64,000 bases of DNA from contig JADJVI010000050.1 of NCBI GenBank assembly GCA_016710645.1, positions 62,001 through 126,000 on the forward strand. The letters are read 5' to 3'. Below, piece after piece: positions 15,732 to 24,423 of the stretch. The notes under the pieces were generated by a model that saw nothing but the letters and a program-made list of their open reading frames with translations, made no database searches and had not been told where the DNA came from. The stretch comes from Actinomycetales bacterium. Lineage in GTDB: Bacteria > Actinomycetota > Actinomycetes > Actinomycetales > Dermatophilaceae. The translations under genes and the position numbers were made by a program. How positions within the stretch are numbered: position 1 is the stretch's first letter; each line of letters opens with the position of its first letter.

Positions 15732-15778
15732 GACCCCCCAATTGGTGTCATGCCAAGGCTGCGCGGCCTGCCTAGCGT
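15732..15778 (+). promoter_or_regulatory. Promoter and box 3 of secreted protein gene 2
   Basis: Box GACCCCCCAATTGGTGTC (15732-15749) differs from box 2 by one base. The -10 TAGCGT is at 15773-15778, again 23 bases downstream. The sequence between box and -10 is not conserved, which argues that the box itself is under selection. Confidence 0.65.
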
Positions 15779-15818
15779 CGTAGCTACCGAACCGCAAGAC
15801 CACAGTGAAGGACCTCGA

Positions 15819-16226
15819 ATGAAACTCCGTACCCGTCTGTCCGCCGCTCTCGCCGGAGTCGGCCTCGCCGCCAGCGTCGCCGCGGCCGCCGCACCATCGG
15901 CTTCCGCAGCCGGATGTGTCGACTCGATGTGGCGGATCAACTCACGGGGAACCTGCGTCTACGCCATCCAAGGGTTGGCGAACTTCTTCGTCAGCCCCGA
16001 TATCGCCGTCGACGGCAAGTTCGGCCCGCAGACCGACGCAGCAGTCCGCTCGGTTCAGCGGACCTTCGGAGCGCGCGTCGACGGAATCGTCGGCCCGCAG
16101 ACCTGGAGGATCCTCTGCGGACCTCAGATGGGCTCCATCGACGACCCCTGGAGGGTCCCCACCACCTACTCCATCTACTGGGCTCGTGTCGCCGGCTGCC
16201 CCGGCGCCTGGAACTACCACTACTGA
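15819..16226 (+). CDS. Secreted peptidoglycan-binding-like protein 2
   Basis: A 135-residue exported paralogue of the preceding protein. It has a signal peptide of about 30 residues ending in Ala-Ser-Ala-Ala, and a mature part with a PG_binding_1-like core (VDGKFGPQTDAAVRSVQ, then VDGIVGPQTW). A C-terminal tail rich in aromatic residues and cysteines is not found in paralogue 1. The start at 15819 is set by the signal peptide and a GAAGGA site. The role is cell-wall binding by family resemblance. It has its own promoter with the shared 18-bp box. Confidence 0.8.
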   Translation: MKLRTRLSAALAGVGLAASVAAAAAPSASAAGCVDSMWRINSRGTCVYAIQGLANFFVSPDIAVDGKFGPQTDAAVRSVQRTFGARVDGIVGPQTWRILCGPQMGSIDDPWRVPTTYSIYWARVAGCPGAWNYHY

Positions 16227-16242
16227 GTTGACCAGTCGTTGA

Positions 16243-16300
16243 CCAGTTTTGGTGTGGCGCTCTTGGCGTCCTGGCGCACAATTCGCCACACCAAAACTGG
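16243..16300. repeat. Inverted-repeat element, copy 1 (imperfect centre)
   Basis: Perfect 17-bp arms CCAGTTTTGGTGTGGCG (16243-16259) and CGCCACACCAAAACTGG (16284-16300) surround 24 bases. The right half and flank match the perfect 54-bp palindrome at 33784-33837. It sits between convergent genes and may also work as a bidirectional terminator. A direct repeat TTGACCAGT precedes it. From 16301 to 16536 there is G+C-rich sequence with short GCCGC repeats and one octamer copy; no gene was seen there. Confidence 0.75.
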
Positions 16301-16536
16301 CGGACGGGCGGCCGGGTAGACGGGCTGCGCCGCGCCGCGCCGCGCCGCGCGGAGGCCTGGCAATACCACCACTGATCGTCTCCTCCCCTGCCGCGCTTCC
16401 CTCGCCGCGGCAGGAACCAGCGGGGTATGCCGGGCACCCTGCATACCCCGCTCGGCTTTGTCGAGAACACGGTGCCGGGACACCTTGCCGTGCGCCCTCT
16501 TCGCAAGCCCTATGGCGGGACGCCGAGGGGCGTGGC

Positions 16537-17112
16537 TCAGCGGCGCAGCAGGCGATCCACTGCCGTCGCAACCCGGGCCCGGACCACCGCGGTCGGCTGC
16601 GGCTCGTAGATGAGCTGAGCCGAGACGCCCTCCGCGAGGGCGAGGAACTGCCACGCCACATCGTCTGGATCCAGCTCTCGGGAGACCTCCCCCTCCCCCT
16701 GGGCGCGCCGCACCAACCCGCCGAGCAGGCCACGAATTTCGTTGTCAGACAGGCTCATTGCCGCCGCGACCGCGGGATCGTAGGCCGCTCGCTGGGTGAA
16801 CGCCGATCCCTGGAGTTGCAGATCGCGGCGCCGTTCGTCCAGCGGCATGATCGACAGGAACAGCCCGACGAGCCATTCGTGCAAGGTCGGGCGCCCCGGC
16901 TCAGTGGTCACCCGCGGCTGCGCAGCCTCCCGCAGCCGCGCAAACATCGCCGCCAGCAGCGCACTCTTGGACGCATATGCCTTCTGCACCGCGCCCAGGC
17001 TCCACCCCGATTCGGCCGCGACGGCGCGGAAGGTGACGGCCGGCATACCCTCCCGGGCCAACAGCCGCAGCGCTGCGTCGGCGAGTTCGGTCTGCCGAGG
17101 GGTGAGGTCCAC
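16537..17112 (-). CDS. TetR family transcriptional regulator
   Basis: A 191-residue TetR-type repressor. The N-terminal helix-turn-helix spans about residues 10-55 (VTFRAVAAESGWSLGAVQKAYASKSAL), and the C-terminal ligand-binding part is all helical. The GTG at 17112 is preferred over longer frames because the first TetR helix begins just after it; a TAGGCT box lies seven bases upstream. Target genes and ligand are unknown; no divergent partner is adjacent, as the neighbouring adhesin remnant runs on the same strand. Confidence 0.82.
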   Translation of the reverse strand: MDLTPRQTELADAALRLLAREGMPAVTFRAVAAESGWSLGAVQKAYASKSALLAAMFARLREAAQPRVTTEPGRPTLHEWLVGLFLSIMPLDERRRDLQLQGSAFTQRAAYDPAVAAAMSLSDNEIRGLLGGLVRRAQGEGEVSRELDPDDVAWQFLALAEGVSAQLIYEPQPTAVVRARVATAVDRLLRR

Positions 17113-17270
17113 GCCCCCCAGCCTAAGCAGGGATGCCGTGGACCCGGTGTCGGCGCGTCCGCTCACCGAGTCCACGGCCCCCCTGCCAAACCGACCGGCA
17201 TACACTCGTATTCCGTCCTGTCGCAGCCTAGCCGACCCTCGTGTCGCGCGCACGGCAGTGCACGCACAGC

Positions 17271-17307
17271 GGCCAGGGGACCCCGGTTGGGTCGGGGTCC
17301 CCTGGCC
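17271..17307 (-). terminator. Strong terminator after the adhesin gene
   Basis: Perfect 15-bp inverted repeat GGCCAGGGGACCCCG / CGGGGTCCCCTGGCC with a 7-base loop, 15 bases past the adhesin stop on the minus strand. Confidence 0.8.
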
Positions 17308-17322
17308 TTGGTGTGCTCCCTG

Positions 17323-20300
17323 TTATCGGGTGGTGCTGGTGTCCTCGTCCTTGCGGCGTCGGGTGGCTGCCAGAAGGAGCATGCCCAGGGCGACCAGTCC
17401 GAGCGACCAGTTGATGAGGCTGGTGCTGTCGTTTCCGGTGTGGGGGAGCGGTTTGGGTTCCACGGTCAACGGCGCGTCGGTGTCGTTGTCCGTGGGGGTG
17501 GTGGCCGGGTTGGTGCCGGGTCCGGGGATGGGTCCGAGGGGGTTGGTCTCGGGCACGTCTTTGTCGGTCGGGGCGATGTAGGCCAGGTTGGTGATGGTTC
17601 CGGTGAACCCGGCGTCGACGGTCGCGGTGACCGTGATGACGGGGCCGTCACTGTTTCCCGGCAGGGCACTGGTGGCGGTGCAGGTCAGGCCGGTGCAGGT
17701 GTAGCCGTCGCCGGTCATCGATTGCAGGGTCAACCCGCCCGGCAGGACGTCGGTGACCGTCCACCCCGCCAGAGCAGCGGCGGGGCCCTCGTTGTGCGGG
17801 GTGAGGGTGAAGGTCACGGTCGAGCCCGGGTAGATGGTGCCGGTGGTGGTGTTCTTCTTGACCAGGGTCAGGTTGTACACCACCAGACCAGCATCGATGG
17901 TCGGGTCATCCGGGGTGGTCGCACTGTTGTTCCCGGTGGCTGGGGCGGTGAAGGTGACTGTCCCATCCGCTGGGGCGTTCGAATCAACCGCCCGGTCAGC
18001 ACCAGTGAGGGTGCTGGTGAAGGCCGACCCGTCCGGTTTGACGAACTCGATGACGTAGTCGACGCCGGCGAGTAGGTCGGTGAACGAGTAGAACCCGGTG
18101 TTGTCGGTGGTGGTGGTGTCCCACAGCGACCCGTCCGCGGTGTACAGGTTCACCGTCACCCCGGACACTGGCGGTTCACCGGCGTCTTGGATGCCGTTGC
18201 GGTTGGTGTCCATCCACACGTAGTCACCCACGCTGACGAGCTCGACCAGGCCAGCATCGATCCCGGGGTTGTCGGCCTGCCCCGGCACGGCGGAGTTGGC
18301 CCCGGTCGTGGCGGCGGTGAACGCCACCCGACCGGTCACCTCATCCGCGTCCGAGTCAGTCACGTCCGTCGTGGCCGAGTTGCTGATGTCGCTACCTGCG
18401 TTGGCGATCGTGTAGATCGTCTCGGCCGGTTTGACGAACTCGACGATGTAGTCCACGCCACCGATCAGGTTGGTGAACGCGTAGTACCCGTTCGCGTCGG
18501 TCACTGTCGTGACCGGTGCACCACCAGGCAACACCGCCAGGTCCCCGGCCGCGTCCAATAGGCGCACGGTGACGCCGGCGACGGGCTTCTCGATGGCGGG
18601 GTCACCTTGGATGCCGTCGAGGTTGGTGTCCCACCACACGTAGTCACCGACTGACACGAGCTTGACCAGGCCGGCGTCGATCGACGGGTTATCCGGCGCC
18701 GTCGCACTGTTGGCCCCGGTGATCGGGGCGGTGACGGTGACCAGGCCGGTGGCCTCGTCAGCGTCAGAGTCGGTGCCATCGGTGGCCGGGTCGTTACTGG
18801 TCACACCAGTCGCGTCCTGGCTGGTGAAGATGGTGTTGCCTGGTTTGACGAACTGCACCTGGTAGGTCACCCCCGCGAGCAGGTTCGTGAACGCATAGAA
18901 CCCGTTCGCATCCGTCGTGGCCGTGACCGGCGCCCCACCCGGCAACACCGCAGCGCTGCCATCCGGGTTCAACAGATTCACCACCACACCAGACACCGGC
19001 AACTCGCCAGCGTCCTGGACACCATCACGGTCGGAGTCCCACCACACGACGTCACCAATCGAGACCAGCTCGACCAAACCAGCGTCGATGCTCGGGTTGT
19101 CCGGTGCGGTGGCGCTGTTGGTGCCCGTGGCGGGTGCAACGACGGTGACCCGACCGGTCGTGGTGTCGGCGTCCGAGTCGGTGCCGTCCTGCGCCGGGTC
19201 GTTGCTCGTCACGCCCGAGACATCCTGCGTGGTGAAGATCGTGTCGGCCGGCTTGACGAACTCGACCTGGTAGGTGACGCCGGCCAGCAGGTTGGTGAAC
19301 GAGTAGAACCCGTTCGCATCCGTCGTCGTCGTCACGGGAGCACCACCGGGCAGGACTGCCGGGTTACCGGCCTCGTCGAGCAGGTTGACCGTGACACCGG
19401 CCACCGGCTGCTCCGCCGTCGGGTCGCCCTGCAGCCCGTCGCGGTTGGGGTCCCACCACACGTAGTCACCGATCGAGACCAGCTTGACCAGACCGGCATC
19501 CAGCGTGGGGTTGTCCGGAGCGGTCTTGCTGTTGGCCCCGGACGCCGGCGCCGTGAACGGCACCAGACCCGTCGTAGTGTCGGCGTCCGAGTCGGCGACA
19601 TCGGTCGTCACGGCGTTGCTGGTGTCGCCACCGGCGTTCTGTGTCGTGAAGATCGTGTTGGCCGGCTTGACGAACTCCATCTGGTAATCCACTCCGGCGA
19701 TGAGGTTGGTGAACGAGTAGAACCCGTTCGCATCCGTCGTCGTCGTCACGGGAGCACCATCGGGCAGGACTGCCGGGTTGCCGGCGGCGTCGAGCAGGTT
19801 GACCGTGACACCGGCCACCGGCTGCTCCGCCGTCGGGTCGCCCTGGAGGCCATCGCGGTTGGTGTCCCACCACACGTAGTCACCGATCGAGACGAGCTTG
19901 ACCAGGCCGGCGTCGATCGACGGGTTGTCCGTCTGGGACGGCAGGCCGAGGTTCTTGCCCGTCGGCGGCGCCACGACCGTCACCAGGCCGGTGCTGACCA
20001 CGGGATCGGAGTCGGTCGCGTCGGCAGCCGGGTCGTTGCTCGTCACACCCGAGACATCCTGGGTCGTGAAGATCGTGTTCGCCGGCTTGACGAACTGCAC
20101 CTGATAGGTCACCCCAGCGATGAGGTTGGTGAACGCGTAGAACCCGTTCGCGTCGGTCGTGGTGGTCACCGGCGACCCACCCGGCAGCACCGCAGCGGTG
20201 CCATCCGGGTTCAGCAGGTTGACAACCACCCCAGGCACCGGCAGCTCGCCGGCCGTCTGCAGACCGTCGCGGTTGGTGTCCCACCAGACGTAGTCACCGA

Positions 20301-20688
20301 TGGAGACCAGGGCCACCAGCCCCGCGTCCAGCGACGGGTTGTCCGGCGCGGTCGCACTGTTGGCGCCGGTCATCGGTGCCGTGAAGGCCACCACCCCAGT
20401 CGCCGGGTCGGCGTCGGAGTCGGTGCTGTCGGTCGCCGGGTCATTGCTCGTCACACCCGAGGCATCCTGGGTCGTGAAGATCGTGTTGTCCGGCTTGACG
20501 AACTGCACCTGGTAAGGCTGACCCGCGATGAGGTCGGTGAACGAGTAGAACCCGTTCGCGTCCGTCGTCGTCGTGCGAGCCACACCGGCGGCATCGAGCA
20601 CCGCAGCGCCGTTGCCGTCCAGCAGCTTGACCGTCACGCCCGCCACCGGCTTCTCGCCGACCGACTTCGCCCGGCCCGGCGACTTCAT
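17323..20688 (-). pseudogene. SdrD-like LPXTG surface adhesin, 5'-truncated
   Basis: An open frame of about 1120 residues encoding the C-terminal part of a sortase-anchored adhesin. It holds one partial and six complete SdrD B-like repeats of about 138 residues, each built around GDYVWWDTNRDG, TTTTDANGFYSFTNL and FVKPANTIFTTQ. A DUF11-like domain follows (about 940-1040), then the LPHTG sorting signal, a hydrophobic helix and a basic tail. B repeats bind calcium and project ligand-binding domains from the wall. No signal peptide and no ligand-binding A region exist: repeat homology begins abruptly at about 20655, only about 11 residues after the first usable ATG. The product could not be exported, so it is called a remnant. 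Confidence 0.82.
17880..20655 (-). repeat. Tandem array of about 415-bp SdrD B-type coding repeats
   Basis: Seven units, the first partial. Units begin (minus strand) near 20290, 19875, 19462, 19045, 18627 and 18210; most are 414-420 bp, the last about 330. Two subtypes alternate irregularly (GDPTAEQPVAG type and DAGELPVSG type), which suggests past unequal exchange. The array contains no copy of the iterated octamer. Confidence 0.8.
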
Positions 20689-21103
20689 GGCCAGCCTCCC
20701 GGCCATCGAGCAGCGCCCGCATCCGCCGATTCCCCCCGAGGCGGCCGACACGGTGGTGGGGAGGGCCTTCGCCGCGGCCCTCGCCGAGCGCTACCGCCTC
20801 ACCGCCCTGACCCCCGGGGCTTATGTCGAGATCCCCTTGCACGAAATGCACCAGCGCGCCCACCGCAGCGTCCCGTGGGGCAGGGCCTTGGCCACGGCAT
20901 ACCTGGTCTATGCGCAGATCCTGCGTTACGAGCGCGACCGGATGCGTGGTCTCCCCGAAGCGCGCTACCGGAGCTTCCTCGCCGACTACGCGCCGGTCCT
21001 GCCCTACCTCCAGCAGAAGGACATCGCCGACTACCTCGGGATCTCGGAGGTCGGCATCAGCCGGATCGCCTCGCGAGTTCGCCGCTCCCAAGCCTCGGAC
21101 TGA
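20687..21103 (+). CDS. Crp/Fnr-like regulator, probable C-terminal fragment
   Basis: A 138-residue protein with a long helix (YLVYAQILRYERDRMRGL) and a C-terminal helix-turn-helix (LQQKDIADYLGISEVGISR, about residues 106-124) like that of Crp/Fnr proteins of the SYLGITPVSLSRIR class. The expected N-terminal cyclic-nucleotide-binding barrel of about 120 residues is missing. The ATG overlaps that of the divergent adhesin frame, exactly where the adhesin loses its own 5' end. It may be a truncated pseudogene, or a small DNA-binding protein still expressed from a new promoter. No ribosome-binding site is evident. Confidence 0.5.
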   Translation: MASLPAIEQRPHPPIPPEAADTVVGRAFAAALAERYRLTALTPGAYVEIPLHEMHQRAHRSVPWGRALATAYLVYAQILRYERDRMRGLPEARYRSFLADYAPVLPYLQQKDIADYLGISEVGISRIASRVRRSQASD

Positions 21104-21195
21104 GGACTCGTCGGGGCCCGAGGCAGGTATGCCGTGTGGCCACCCGCCGCTGCCCGCCCGCTGACGGCCCGGTATGCCGTGGCACCCCGCCCGCT

Positions 21196-21201
21196 TACAG
21201 T
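21196..21201 (+). promoter_or_regulatory. Leaderless -10 box of the Imm5-Arr gene
   Basis: TACAGT followed by six bases and the ATG at 21208. This favours 21208 over in-frame starts upstream that overlap the preceding gene. Confidence 0.6.
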
Positions 21202-21207
21202 CGAGGA

Positions 21208-22170
21208 ATGGCTCCCTCTCCAACGGATCCCGAGCTGACCATCGAGCTGACCATGGCCGAGTTGCGAGCGGTCACGGCATACGCACGCGCGTGTGCCCTG
21301 CCCACCCTCGGGATCTTCACCCGCGCCGAACCTGACGACCCGCGGCCGGCCGCCGCGCTGGAGGCCGCCCGCGTCTTCGCCGAGGGCGCACCCCGCTCCC
21401 GCCTGCAGCGGACGGCCGCCGTCGACGCCAATCGGGCCGCGGCAGAGGCGTCTTCCGTGGCAGCCAAGCACGCGGCATACGCAGCGGGTGCGGCAGCCGG
21501 GGCGGCATACCTGCATCCACTCGCGAAGGCGACCCAGGTGCGGCACATCCTCGGAGCGGGCGCGTATGCCGCGCGGGCGGCGGAGATCGACCAGGGTGAG
21601 GATCGGGTGGTCGGCGAGTACCTCGTCGCGGGCGCGGTGAGTCGGGCGACGCCGGTGGTGCGCGAGGTGTTGGGCCGCTATCCGCGAGCGCCGCAGGGAC
21701 GCAGCCGGATGGCCGTGCTGATGCGGCAGATCGACAGCCTGCTGCGTGATCCCGCGCCACCGTTGCGGCCGGCGAGCGACCCGGGGCCGTTCTTCCATGG
21801 CACGCGGGCCGACGTCGGGGTCGGCGATGTGCTGACGGCGGGGTGGCGGTCCAACTACGGGTCGCAGCGGCCGTCGAACCACATCTACTTCACGGCCAGT
21901 GCCGGTGGAGCTCCGCTGGCGGCGGCCCTGGCTCAGGGTGAGGGGGCGCCGCGGGTCTATCGGGTCGAGCCGCTCGGCCCCTATGAAGATGACCCCAATG
22001 TCACCGACAAGCGCCTCCCCGGCAATCCGACGCGGTCCTATCGCACCCGCGAGGGGCTGCGGGTGGTCGAGGAGGTGCTCGGGTGGGAGCCGGCGCCGGA
22101 GGCTCAGGTCGCGGCGATCCGAGCCCGGATGACCGAGTTGGCCGAGTTCGGGATCGAGGCGCTGGACTGA
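21208..22170 (+). CDS. Imm5-like domain fused to Arr (rifampin ADP-ribosyltransferase)
   Basis: A 320-residue two-domain protein. Residues about 8-185 are helical and Ala-rich and resemble the Imm5 putative immunity domain (LTMAELRAVTAYARACA, then ARVFAEGAPRSRLQ). Residues about 193-305 match Arr, which transfers ADP-ribose from NAD to rifampin: FFHGTRADVGVGDVL with the conserved His, NHIYFTAS with the conserved Tyr, and EDDPNVTDKRLPGNPTRSYRT with the acidic residue and NAD-binding segment. Stand-alone Arr is about 140 residues. The fusion could confer rifamycin resistance, or could be an ADP-ribosylation-based conflict protein carrying an immunity module; both are inference. Gene rich in octamer copies, hence probably resident. 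Confidence 0.8.
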   Translation: MAPSPTDPELTIELTMAELRAVTAYARACALPTLGIFTRAEPDDPRPAAALEAARVFAEGAPRSRLQRTAAVDANRAAAEASSVAAKHAAYAAGAAAGAAYLHPLAKATQVRHILGAGAYAARAAEIDQGEDRVVGEYLVAGAVSRATPVVREVLGRYPRAPQGRSRMAVLMRQIDSLLRDPAPPLRPASDPGPFFHGTRADVGVGDVLTAGWRSNYGSQRPSNHIYFTASAGGAPLAAALAQGEGAPRVYRVEPLGPYEDDPNVTDKRLPGNPTRSYRTREGLRVVEEVLGWEPAPEAQVAAIRARMTELAEFGIEALD

Positions 22171-22211
22171 GCACCCGGCACCCGGCACCCGGCATACGTC
22201 ATACGGCATAC

Positions 22212-22253
22212 GTGGTAGCGAAACCCACGCTCTGACGTGGGTTTCGCTACCAC
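22212..22253. terminator. Bidirectional terminator hairpin
   Basis: Perfect 18-bp inverted repeat (arms 22212-22229 and 22236-22253, 6-base loop), placed between the convergent Imm5-Arr and squalene-cyclase-like genes. Confidence 0.8.
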
Positions 22254-22302
22254 TTGCTGCACAACCGCCTCGGTATGCCGTGCCCGTCGCCTATCCGTCG
22301 GG

Positions 22303-23307
22303 TCAGGATTCCCACCAGCGCAGGATGCGCAGGGCCTCCAGGGTGACCCAGCGGGACGGCATACCGGGCTCTTCCATGCGCTGCCAGACGCGACCGCGCG
22401 GGAGGTGGTCCAGCGGCCAGCGGCCCTCGGGGTCGCGGCGGGCGCGGAGTTGCTCGACGGCCTCGGCCGCGCGCGGATCGGGCGAGGCGTGCGTGAGCGC
22501 GGCGGCGGCGCGGAGGTAATCGAGCGCGCGGAGCGTCGTGTAGTGCCAGCGCGGCGGGAAGGTGAGCCGCAGGAACTGGTCGGCGGCCGGGACGCCGGTC
22601 GAGAGGCGGCGGAAGAGGTGCCGCTGGAGGAGGTAGTCCTCGCCGGCGGCGCGAGCCGCGCAGGCGGCAGCTTGGGATTCGGGAGTGCCTGCGGTGGAGC
22701 GCTCGAACTCCAGCAGGCCCTCCAGGACGTTGATCGTCGAGTGGAACGACGAGCGGGTCGATCCGTTGGCTCGCTCGCAGTTCCAGCCGCCGTCGGGTTG
22801 CTGCTCGCTCACCAGCCTCTCGACCAGCGGGGCCATGTCGAGCCGGCCGGCGCCGAAGTAGCAGCCCAGAGCGACGGTCCGGCCGTTGATGCACTCCTCG
22901 ACCTCGCCGCCCCAGAACGGCAGGTCGTCGTACTCCCAGCGGGCGTTGGTGCCGACCTTGGTGACGATGTCGCGAGCGCGCGCGGTGGACGGGTCGAGGC
23001 CGAGAACCATAAGTTCGTGCAGCACCGGGAGGGTCGAGGTCCACGGTTGGCCCTCGGCCTCGAAGAGCTCGCGGGAGAACGGACTGGGGAAGCACGCGCC
23101 GCCGGCCCACAGCCCATCGTCGTCTTGTTGTGCCAGCAGCTGGGCACCCCAGCCCTCGTGCTCGACCCGGGCGCGCTCGGCCTGCCATTGCTCGGGCGGG
23201 GCATCGAGCAGGTCTCGCAGGACCTGCCACCGGATCGCCGGGTCACCGGCGAGCAGCCACTCGATCACTGCCGGCTCGATCCGGTCCGACTCGCCAAGGT
23301 GCGCCAT
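22303..23307 (-). CDS. Squalene/prenyl cyclase-like alpha-toroid protein
   Basis: A 334-residue all-helical protein with QW-like repeats (DDDGLWAGG at about residue 62, QQPDGGWNCE at about 169, DPEGRWPLD at about 291) and periodic helices, the hallmark of the alpha-alpha toroid in terpene cyclases and prenyltransferase beta subunits. No DxDD protonation motif of squalene-hopene cyclases is present and it is half their length, so it is probably not a standard cyclase. Substrate and role are unknown. The ATG at 23307 is six bases after a TACGGT box (minus strand 23319-23314), indicating a leaderless transcript. Confidence 0.7.
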   Translation of the reverse strand: MAHLGESDRIEPAVIEWLLAGDPAIRWQVLRDLLDAPPEQWQAERARVEHEGWGAQLLAQQDDDGLWAGGACFPSPFSRELFEAEGQPWTSTLPVLHELMVLGLDPSTARARDIVTKVGTNARWEYDDLPFWGGEVEECINGRTVALGCYFGAGRLDMAPLVERLVSEQQPDGGWNCERANGSTRSSFHSTINVLEGLLEFERSTAGTPESQAAACAARAAGEDYLLQRHLFRRLSTGVPAADQFLRLTFPPRWHYTTLRALDYLRAAAALTHASPDPRAAEAVEQLRARRDPEGRWPLDHLPRGRVWQRMEEPGMPSRWVTLEALRILRWWES

Positions 23308-23387
23308 CGCCTCACCGTAGCCCCGACCACAGGCCAGATGGAGGAGAGTGACCGTGTGCGCGCCCGAAGTTGGGTGCGCCGTGCGGA

Positions 23388-23541
23388 CTACGTGCTCAGC
23401 CAGCTTGAGAGGTCGACTTTCCGACGTACCTCCGCAACGAATCGCGGCACCCCGCAGCGGTCAAGAGCCGCAAGCAAGGAGTAGGTCGCACAGGGTCGCT
23501 GGGTACAGGACGCAGGTGTCGAGGAAGACCGGGAAGGCCAT
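23388..23541 (-). pseudogene. PIN-domain toxin remnant, frameshifted
   Basis: From the ATG at 23541 the frame gives a typical PIN_3 beginning (FLDTCVLYPATLCDLLL) but hits a stop after about 24 codons because of a duplicated CTTG tetranucleotide. Removing one copy restores a frame that continues for about 30 residues before ending at 23388, still far short of a full PIN domain (about 180 aa). It is therefore both frameshifted and 3'-truncated. It follows its antitoxin remnant by two bases, the normal arrangement. Confidence 0.65.
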
Positions 23542-23543
23542 CG

Positions 23544-23792
23544 GTCAGCGCATGGCCGGGGGGAGGCCATCCGTCGCGTCATAGAGTCCTGTCTCGACTC
23601 CGACCTGACCATCTCGTCGATGGCGTCGCGCCGTCGATGACGCACACCCTCTTGGTAGGCGATCAAGTCAGCTAAACGAACGTATCGGTGCCGCCCGGGA
23701 CGCTTCATGGGAAGCTCACCACGATCCAGGATCCTGACGAACGTCGGACGCGAAATGCCGAGATAGTCAGCGGCTTCCTGCGTGGTGAGCAT
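23544..23792 (-). pseudogene. Excisionase-fold antitoxin remnant, frameshifted
   Basis: Residues LTTQEAADYLGISRPTFVRILDRGELP form a MerR/excisionase-type helix-turn-helix typical of antitoxins paired with PIN_3 toxins. After DEMVRSES the annotated frame runs on, but the shifted frame yields the expected antitoxin ending (GLYDATDGLPPAMR then stop at 23544), so a one-base frameshift lies near 23605. The usual N-terminal 60 or so residues are missing; upstream sequence belongs to the truncated methyltransferase. Confidence 0.6.
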
Positions 23793-24256
23793 GGCGTTGA
23801 GTGGCGCGACGTTGACTCCCACGCCCGCGCCTGCACTCGTCGTGTCTCGAAGACGAGGTGACCCGTGGGGACGAGCCGCCGCCGGATCGCCGCGAGGGTG
23901 GCGAGCCATTCGTCATCGGACAGGAAGGCCTGCGCGACATTGCCGGTCATGACCGCGAGGTCCACGGCCAGGTCGGGCAGCGCGTCCACGGTGCCCTCGT
24001 GCCACGCCACCGCGTCAGCGCCGGGCTTGGCGCGGGCCAGGTGCAGGGAGGCAATCGCCGGATCCACCGCCGTCACCGCGATGCCGTCTGCTGCTGCCAA
24101 GAGCGCGAAACAGCCTGTGCCGCAACCGATGTCGAGGATCGAGCGCACCCCGAACTCGCGGGCGATCCCGAGATAGGCATCGAGGTCGACCCGCTCCCCA
24201 TCGAAGGCGTCATAGAGCGACGCCAAACGAGGGTCGGCAAAGATCGGATCGGGCAC
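23705..24256 (-). pseudogene. SAM-dependent methyltransferase, 3'-truncated
   Basis: The first 147 or so residues form a class I methyltransferase: motif I ILDIGCGTGCFALLAA (about 40-55), an acidic VDPA loop, and motif IV-like VDLAVMTGNVAQAF. Homology continues to GHLVFETR..RAWE and then stops at about 23815, where the sequence runs into the antitoxin remnant in another frame. Family members usually have about 240-250 residues, so the last third is missing. The GTG start at 24256 follows a TATGTT box by six bases. The remaining Rossmann core might fold, but activity is doubtful. Confidence 0.7.
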
Positions 24257-24262
24257 GCCCTC

Positions 24263-24268
24263 AACATA
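24263..24268 (-). promoter_or_regulatory. Leaderless -10 box of the methyltransferase gene
   Basis: TATGTT on the minus strand, six bases before the GTG at 24256. Confidence 0.5.
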
Positions 24269-24423
24269 CGGCGACCGTCACCCGCGCAGGGCCGACACGG
24301 CATACTCAAGCGCGCCTCCCGGCCGCACACTCGAGAACGGCACTGCCACAGCAGTTTTCGTGTCCGTCTTCCGCCCCTGACGGGCCCGGGCCTCAGGCGC
24401 TTCCATCGCTAGCATCACGGTTC

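Noticed and set aside
16301..16536. Possible small gene or RNA between the repeat element and the TetR gene
   Set aside because: Only short G+C-rich repeats and an octamer copy; no start signal, promoter or stable conserved structure could be supported.
17981..18000. GTTCGAATC string resembling a tRNA T-loop
   Set aside because: It lies in the adhesin coding repeat and no acceptor or anticodon stems surround it; no tRNA was found in the window.
17880..20655. Regularly spaced repeats considered as a CRISPR-like or satellite array
   Set aside because: Unit length is about 415 bp, a multiple of three, and encodes diverged SdrD B domains with an LPHTG anchor at the end, so it is a protein repeat.
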